A stretch of DNA of 44,812 bases, taken from positions 48,426 through 93,237 of the forward strand of contig DLGF01000017.1 of the NCBI GenBank assembly GCA_002482545.1, read 5' to 3'. The translations under genes and the position numbers were made by a program. Under the pieces are notes generated by a model. It saw only the letters and a program-made list of their open reading frames with translations, searched no databases and was not told the DNA's origin. The stretch comes from Sporomusaceae bacterium UBA7701 (lineage in GTDB: Bacteria; Bacillota; Negativicutes; Sporomusales; UBA7701). Below, piece after piece: positions 40,266 to 44,812 of this stretch (its first letter is position 1; each line of letters opens with the position of its first letter).

Positions 40266-40703
40266 ATGCCGGAGATCCCGGTTTTAGAGAACATAGCGGC
40301 ACATCCAACATGAATAAGGATGGAATCGCAAATTGCCTGGTATATCGATAAAAGCGGCCATAACAAAAAATGGTATAAGGTGCTGAAATTTTTTCAGATC
40401 ACTTTGGCCATTAGCATTCCGGTCATTAGCCATGTAGACACGGCGACTACAAAATGGATCATATCGATTGAGGGCGCCTTAATCGCCATCTTTGAAAGTA
40501 TACAATACATGAATCAACATGAAGCCCTTTGGATTTCACACAGATCAACGGCTGAGCGGTTAAAGCGTGAGAAGTTCCTGTTTTTATCTGCCGCTGGTCC
40601 TTATCAAGGTTTAAGTGAGAGCGAGGGCCTTACACGCTTGGCGGAGCAAGTCGAAGAACACATCTCTATTGAACAGTCCAATTGGATCAACAATCGAAAC
40701 TAA
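40266..40703 (+). CDS. DUF4231 (SLATT-like) membrane protein, with in-frame TGA in its N-terminus
   Basis: The domain proper starts at ATG 40320 (127 residues): MESQIAWYIDKSGHNKKWY, two membrane helices (about 23-60) and a soluble helical end with RSTAERLKREKF, as in DUF4231. ATG 40320 has no good ribosome-binding site. ATG 40266 does (AAGGGAG), is in the same frame, and is separated from it by one TGA at 40311-40313. Since DUF4231 proteins usually have some residues before the QIAWY segment, the TGA is probably a nonsense mutation with reinitiation at 40320. SLATT proteins are suspected nucleotide-linked effectors in membranes. Confidence 0.65.
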
Positions 40704-40829
40704 GCCAGAGCCTTTGAAAGGTGTGCGCTGCTTCTGTGCCAGTCACCCTTCAATTAATACCGAACTGAACAAAAAGCCGACGTAATGATATTGTTTGCGA
40801 GAAATCAACGTGGAAAAAGGAGAAATACC

Positions 40830-41036
40830 ATGATTAATCCACCACTGGACGCACTGCTGAAAAAGGTCGATTGCAAGTACACCTTGGCGGTATTCGCAGC
40901 GAAACGAGCCCGAGAGATCATGAGTGGAGCTTGTCCGCTCGTCGAAAGCAAATCCAATAAGCCCGTAACAATCGCCTTGGAAGAAATAGCTCAGGGTAAG
41001 ATTAGATATCAACGGACTAAAACCGGCATTAAATAG
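40830..41036 (+). CDS. rpoZ: RNA polymerase omega subunit (stand-alone copy)
   Basis: 68 residues from ATG 40830 (AAAAAGGAG upstream; the frame extends back without support). MINPPLDALLKKVDCKYTL, VFAAKRAREIM and KPVTIALEEIAQGKIRY are classical omega. Omega helps assembly of the polymerase beta-prime subunit. Here it is not in its usual gmk-rpoZ context but between DUF4231 and repeat copy L, so it may be a second copy. Confidence 0.88.
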   Translation: MINPPLDALLKKVDCKYTLAVFAAKRAREIMSGACPLVESKSNKPVTIALEEIAQGKIRYQRTKTGIK

Positions 41037-41174
41037 ACGTATCAATGGATTATCGGCAAGACAAAAATACTATAGACAGAGTTTGGAGATATTTCCCGAC
41101 AAATAGCTATTATGCTCTACGAAAAATAGGATACGAGGGGACGGATCTTCTGTATCCTTCAGGCTCTTATAAAT

Positions 41175-41293
41175 TGGTGGATTTGCAAGGCTATGGATCG
41201 CCTCCACCAATCAAATCCGGAATGACTTAGAGCTCGCGAATTTGGCGGGTTCTTGTTGTTTATACGGGCAGTTGGTGGAGGTGGCCTCCACTA
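41175..41293 (+). repeat. composite ssrA-like repeat, copy L
   Basis: GGTGGATTTGCAAGGCTATG, CGCCTCCACCA, CAAATCCGG, then GAGCTCGCGAATTTGGCGGG, TTCTTGTTGTTTATACGGG and GTTGGTGGAGGTGGCCTCCA. The GTGTC-type ends are absent, as in copy J. It lies far from the others, after the mannose cluster. 41294-41549 holds only a weak remnant (GGAGAACCATCCCTGTGA, 41345-41362) and no supported gene. Confidence 0.75.
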
Positions 41294-41549
41294 GACGAGG
41301 AAGCTTATCTTCAAACTGGCATTGGATTTCTAAAAATTGAATCAGGAGAACCATCCCTGTGATGCCCGTGATATGGGTTGGGGACACTGTCCGCTTTTGG
41401 GAAGCAGTTCATTCCGCCAGATAATTGAGGCAACAGGGAAGAGTATGCAGCCACCGGTTAGGGAAATATATACAAAATGAAGGACTGTCTGAAACGGCAA
41501 AGGGAGAGAGCCTTTGGCCTGTCCCGATACATAGAAACGGAGAACCGAA

Positions 41550-43568
41550 ATGGATATATTAATAATAATATTGCTGCTGCTTTTCTGCCTGGTATTTTCC
41601 AATATCGTCAGCCACTACGTTCCGTCGGTGCCGACAGCGCTTACGCAAATCGCCACCGGCATCGTGCTTGCGGTTATAATTAAGGATATTTCATTCGAAA
41701 TAGAAACGGAATGGTTTCTCCTTCTGTTCGTCGCGCCGCTGTTATATAACGAAGGAAGCCGTTTCCCACGGGAAGAATTGTGGGAAATGCGCTTACCGAT
41801 CCTGGGTAATGCCATTGTTCTGGTTATTTTAACAGCGATAGGCGGCGGCTATTTTATTCACTGGATGATACCCGGCATTCCGCTGACTGCGGCCTTTGCC
41901 CTCGCGGCTATTTTATCACCCACGGACCCTGTGGCTGTGAACGGGATTGCCAAACGCATTCAAATTCCCCAGAAGATATTGTCGCTCGTACGGGGAGAAT
42001 CCTTAATCAATGATGCCTCGGGGCTAGTTGCCTTCAATTATGCAATAACGGCGATCGTAACAGGTTATTTTTTGCTGCATGAGGCAATTTGGGATTTTTC
42101 CTATAAATTTTTGGCAGGGGCGATAGTAGGTCTGATCCTGGGCTTTCTGGTGACCTGGCTGCGGTTTGCGCTACGCCGACAAGGCATCGCCGACGTGACC
42201 TTTCATTCGCTGCTGCAGATCCTGACGCCATTCGCCGTCTATATTATCACGGAAGATTTTTTGCACGCTTCCGGCGTGATTGGCGTAGTGGCAGCCGGGA
42301 TTGTTCATGCCCTGGTGAGAGAACGGACGGAAACCATGATCGCGGAAGAGCAGGTACTGACGGAGAACATATGGTCCATCGCTTTGTTTGTGCTAAATGG
42401 AGTGGTATTCCTATTGTTAGGATTAAACATCCCCTCGTCAATGGCCGAGGCAGTGGCTGATCCGGCTATCGACAACTACCTGATCATCGGCTATGTTGCT
42501 GTAATCGGAGCGGTTATTTTAGGCATCCGCTTTATCTGGTCCTACCTCTTTTTTTATGCGGACTATTATTATTTCAGCAAAGCGAAAGATGCTGTTAAAC
42601 CCGATTTTCGCACGAATCTGACGATCAGTCTTGCCGGAGTCCGGGGCGCCGTTACCATGGCGGGCGTTCTTTCCATACCCTATTTTTTGGCGAATGGGGA
42701 TGAATTTCCGCAGCGTTCGCTGATTCTCTTTCTCGCAGCCGGCGTCATTCTTTTCACTTTAATCGTGGCAACGCTGTTTTTGCCGGTTTTAAGCAAAAGA
42801 GAAGCCGGCGTAACGGAAGCAGAAGAGGAAACGGAGTTAGGCGAAGCGAAAAGGAAACTCCTGTTGGAAGCGATTAAGCGGATTCGGCTGGAAATGGATG
42901 ATGAAAATCGATTCGCAGCGTATGAATTGATTGATGAATATAAGACCCGGCTCAGGCATATCCGGTCGGAACAGAGGCCGCATGATCCCAAGATAGCCGA
43001 AATACGGTTGATGGCCTTGAAAAAAGAAAGAGAATATATTCATGCTGCCATGGCCAAGCATGAGATGAGCGAAGCGGTGTTTGATTCATTGGAAAAATCG
43101 CTTGACCGCCGGGAAGAAGCTCTCTCCGCCAATGTAAACTCCGGCTTAATGTATCTCCTTGGCAGGATGATCCGAAACTGGAGGCATTACCGGGGAAGTT
43201 CCGGCAAAACGACCAAGGCTTTGGCTGCCGCTAAATTACGTATCAGCAATGACATCCAGTTAAAGGCGCTGCAGGTCACCTATGATTTTTTGGAGAAACA
43301 TGCCCAGGAACATGACCGGGCCAATCTGGTTTATCCGGTCATGCAGGATTATAAACGAATGATTGAGCGCCTGGAGAAACCGGCTAGACAAAGCAGCGAA
43401 GAGCGAAAAGAGCAAAAAGAAGACCTGCGCATGAAGGTAATGGACATCGAACGCTCGGAAATCGGCAGAATGTTTGAGGCTGGAGAAATTACCAGGGAAC
43501 AGGCAAAAGAGCTAAGAAGATTTGTCAATAATATCGAAAGTGTTGTGCTGTACGAATATGTTGAATAA
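41550..43568 (+). CDS. CPA1-type Na+/H+ antiporter
   Basis: 672 residues. About 12 membrane helices in the first 420 residues, with ILSPTDPVAVNGIAK and RGESLINDASGLVAF, the ion-binding motifs of NhaP/YjcE-type monovalent cation-proton antiporters. The long cytoplasmic C-terminal part (about 430-672) is helical and highly charged, rich in Glu, Lys and Arg, probably regulatory. It exports Na+ (or K+) in exchange for protons. Stands alone. Confidence 0.9.
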   Translation: MDILIIILLLLFCLVFSNIVSHYVPSVPTALTQIATGIVLAVIIKDISFEIETEWFLLLFVAPLLYNEGSRFPREELWEMRLPILGNAIVLVILTAIGGGYFIHWMIPGIPLTAAFALAAILSPTDPVAVNGIAKRIQIPQKILSLVRGESLINDASGLVAFNYAITAIVTGYFLLHEAIWDFSYKFLAGAIVGLILGFLVTWLRFALRRQGIADVTFHSLLQILTPFAVYIITEDFLHASGVIGVVAAGIVHALVRERTETMIAEEQVLTENIWSIALFVLNGVVFLLLGLNIPSSMAEAVADPAIDNYLIIGYVAVIGAVILGIRFIWSYLFFYADYYYFSKAKDAVKPDFRTNLTISLAGVRGAVTMAGVLSIPYFLANGDEFPQRSLILFLAAGVILFTLIVATLFLPVLSKREAGVTEAEEETELGEAKRKLLLEAIKRIRLEMDDENRFAAYELIDEYKTRLRHIRSEQRPHDPKIAEIRLMALKKEREYIHAAMAKHEMSEAVFDSLEKSLDRREEALSANVNSGLMYLLGRMIRNWRHYRGSSGKTTKALAAAKLRISNDIQLKALQVTYDFLEKHAQEHDRANLVYPVMQDYKRMIERLEKPARQSSEERKEQKEDLRMKVMDIERSEIGRMFEAGEITREQAKELRRFVNNIESVVLYEYVE

Positions 43569-43651
43569 CTCGAAGGGACAGGGGAAAGGGACGGTGGGTG
43601 CTGTCTTACGTACTACTTCCACTTTTTTTCGATAGTAAAAAGAGCGATTGT

Positions 43652-43677
43652 ATCAAGGGAACCGCCCTGTGACACAA
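43652..43677. repeat. remnant of the GGAACCG repeat end
   Basis: GTATCAAGGGAACCGCCCTG followed by TGACAC resembles the right end of the composite repeat. A second scrap (GGGACGGT) is at about 43588-43598. The rest of 43569-43891 carries the palindromes described next and no gene. Confidence 0.4.
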
Positions 43678-43760
43678 GATTCGTTTATGGGGTAGCAAGC
43701 AAAAAGCCCCTCGCATGTGGCAGATCGTGCCAACGCCATTTAGGCATGGCTAGTAGAGTA

Positions 43761-43815
43761 GGGCTATGCCCGTTAAAGCAATACCCCCGGCTATGCCGGG
43801 GGATATTTATTGCTT
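43761..43815. repeat. REP-like palindromes with TAT loops
   Basis: GGGC-TAT-GCCC (43761-43771) and a long hairpin AAGCAATA...CCCCCGGC-TAT-GCCGGGGG...TATTGCTT (43776-43815). Pairs of such hairpins are common as REP/BIME-type repeats or as ends of IS200/IS605-like elements. No transposase gene is visible here. Confidence 0.45.
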
Positions 43816-43845
43816 GTAGAGGGATTACTAAATTGTTGGGATTGG

Positions 43846-43874
43846 GTGAGTCAGAGAACCATCCCCTGACTCGC
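43846..43874. repeat. solo inverted repeat, GAGTC type
   Basis: GGTGAGTCAGAGAACCATCC then CCTGACTCGC: arms GAGTCAG/CTGACTC around an AACCATCC centre, a relative of the palindrome at 27748-27776. It follows the collagen-like gene on its 3' side. Confidence 0.5.
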
Positions 43875-43891
43875 GTGCGCCACATTGCCCT

Positions 43892-44812
43892 CTATGCGAG
43901 TTGCGTAATGACAAGATGTGCTGAAACAGGTCTTGTTCCTCCAGCGAGAGGAGTGATGGTTAATGCCGCGGCATTGCCGGCAGGATTTCGGACAGTGAGT
44001 AATGAATTGATGGCAGTCGTAGTTACAAGAGCCATTCCTACTATCTGAGATGTGCCTGTTGCTCGCCCGACCACCGTATAGGCGAGGTCAGCGCCATTAA
44101 TAGTCAAAAGCAGTTGGCCCGCTTCGTCCACACTCACCTGAAACAAGACCTGATAAGTGCCAATGGCCGACAAGTTAAATGTGCTGGGACCAGTACGGGC
44201 AATAGTAGTTCCGCTGGTAGGTCCATCTTGCGGAAAGCTTACATCTGTGCCGGGAGCAACTGTTGCTGCATTATCAGGAGGCATCAACGCAAAGAAATCT
44301 GCAAAACCTAATACTCCTCCTGTGGTCCCCGTGGCTCCCGTGGCCCCAGTGTCGCCGGTAGCTCCGGTAGCACCAGTGGTCCCCGTGGCGCCGATGTCGC
44401 CTGTAGCTCCGGTTGGACCAGTGGCTCCTGTATCGCCTGTGGCTCCAGTTGGACCAGTGGCTCCTGTGTCGCCTGTAGCTCCGGTTGGACCAGTGGCTCC
44501 TGTATCGCCTGTGGCTCCGGTTGGACCAGTGGCTCCTGTATCGCCTATGGCTCCAGTTGCACCAGTGGCTCCCGTGGCGCCGGTGTCGCCTGTGGCTCCA
44601 GTTGGACCAGTGGCTCCTGTGTCGCCGGTAGCTCCGGTTGCACCTGTGGCGCCGGTGTCGCCTGTGGCTCCAGTTGCCCCCGTGGCTCCCGTGTCGCCGG
44701 TTGCACCAGTGGCTCCCGTGGCCCCAGTGTCGCCGGTAGCTCCGGTTGCACCTGTGGTCCCCGTGGCCCCGATGTCGCCTGTAGCTCCAGTTGCACCTGT
44801 GGCCCCAGTATC
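43892..44812 (-). CDS. BclA-like collagen-repeat spore-surface protein (partial, 5' end outside window)
   Basis: The last 306 codons of a gene that runs off the right edge on the - strand. The first about 165 residues are perfect Gly-X-Y triplets (GATGDTGATGPT-like units, encoded by near-exact 18-36 base repeats). The C-terminal domain of about 140 residues (GVLGFADFFALMPPDNA, LSAIGTYQVLFQVSVDEAGQ, VTTTAINSLLTVRN) has the strand pattern of the BclA C-terminal jelly roll. Such glycoproteins form the hair-like nap of the exosporium. The ATG-started frames inside it are artefacts of the missing start codon. Confidence 0.85.
   Translation of the reverse strand, partial: DTGATGATGATGDIGATGTTGATGATGDTGATGATGATGDTGATGATGATGDTGATGATGATGDTGATGPTGATGDTGATGATGATGAIGDTGATGPTGATGDTGATGPTGATGDTGATGPTGATGDTGATGPTGATGDIGATGTTGATGATGDTGATGATGTTGGVLGFADFFALMPPDNAATVAPGTDVSFPQDGPTSGTTIARTGPSTFNLSAIGTYQVLFQVSVDEAGQLLLTINGADLAYTVVGRATGTSQIVGMALVTTTAINSLLTVRNPAGNAAALTITPLAGGTRPVSAHLVITQLA
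44312..44812 (-). repeat. collagen-coding tandem repeat
   Basis: About 500 bases of GC-rich tandem repeats with 9-base sub-periodicity and a common higher-order unit of about 36 bases (for example ACTGGAGCTACAGGCGAC type). Reads as Gly-X-Thr/Gly-X-Pro triplets. Expected to vary in length between strains. Confidence 0.85.

Noticed and set aside
40311..40313. TGA as a selenocysteine codon in the DUF4231 gene
   Set aside because: No SECIS-like hairpin directly after the TGA is evident and DUF4231 has no known Cys/Sec site there; a nonsense mutation is simpler.
19385..41293. Integron cassette array: single genes separated by imperfectly palindromic repeats of attC-like size
   Set aside because: No IntI integrase is present, the repeats do not show the paired 7-base R boxes of attC, gene orientation is not strictly uniform, and several modules hold more than one gene with own promoters.
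44545..44796. - strand frame rich in Gln-Leu-Pro repeats
   Set aside because: It is an out-of-frame reading of the collagen-coding repeat; the Gly-X-Y frame is continuous with the BclA-like C-terminal domain.

Overview
The window reads as a chromosome segment of an anaerobic, endospore-forming Firmicute, most likely a Negativicute of the Sporomusa/Pelosinus type. This is an inference from gene content: a cggR-gap-pgk-tpiA-gpmI-eno operon, a K+-dependent type membrane pyrophosphatase, a sporulation-kinase-like histidine kinase, a DUF3231 (CotF-like) protein and a BclA-like collagen protein. No rRNA or tRNA gene is available to fix the taxon.

Bases 1-19400 are core genome: GC-rich, tightly packed, almost all on the + strand, with classical promoters and terminators. 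Order: the glycolytic operon behind a tandem CggR operator; a sigma-54 activator followed by a sigma-54 promoter and an L-cysteine desulfidase family gene (a self-contained regulon with three upstream activator half-palindromes); secG; hppA; an esterase-thioesterase-rnr run; a membrane histidine kinase; smpB; and ssrA (tmRNA, encoded tag ANEEYALAA).

Bases 19400-34200 are accessory and visibly more AT-rich. Short modules of one to three genes are separated by copies of a composite repeat of about 180 bp. The repeat resembles the 3' end and terminator of ssrA, and its full copies are bounded by inverted GTGTC...GGACGGTTC...GACAC ends. Modules: a DUF5343/TIGR02391 pair (possible defence); an XRE regulator beside a perfect 50-bp palindrome; a MocR regulator with matching operators in front of itself and of ridA-phzF; a winged-helix (AlkZ/AlkX-like) protein; a small EamA transporter behind an attenuator-like leader; zinc-ribbon and hypothetical small proteins; OsmC; an M20 amidohydrolase; a methyltransferase behind a structured leader of unknown class; and a CsoR copper-sensor module. 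A DUF3231 gene on the - strand ends this part.

Bases 34684-39450 hold a mannose-metabolism cluster: GH130 phosphorylase, GT4 glycosyltransferase, an (alpha/alpha)6-barrel-like protein, bifunctional ManC, and a 20-codon stump of a phosphomannomutase. Small genes follow (a GlsB/YeaQ membrane protein, DUF4231 with an in-frame TGA, and a stand-alone RpoZ), then another ssrA-like repeat, a CPA1 Na+/H+ antiporter, palindromic repeat debris and, on the - strand running off the window, the collagen-like spore-surface protein.

The strongest candidates for something undescribed are the ssrA-3'-end-like repeat family that punctuates the accessory modules, and the orphan structured leader at about 31153-31305.
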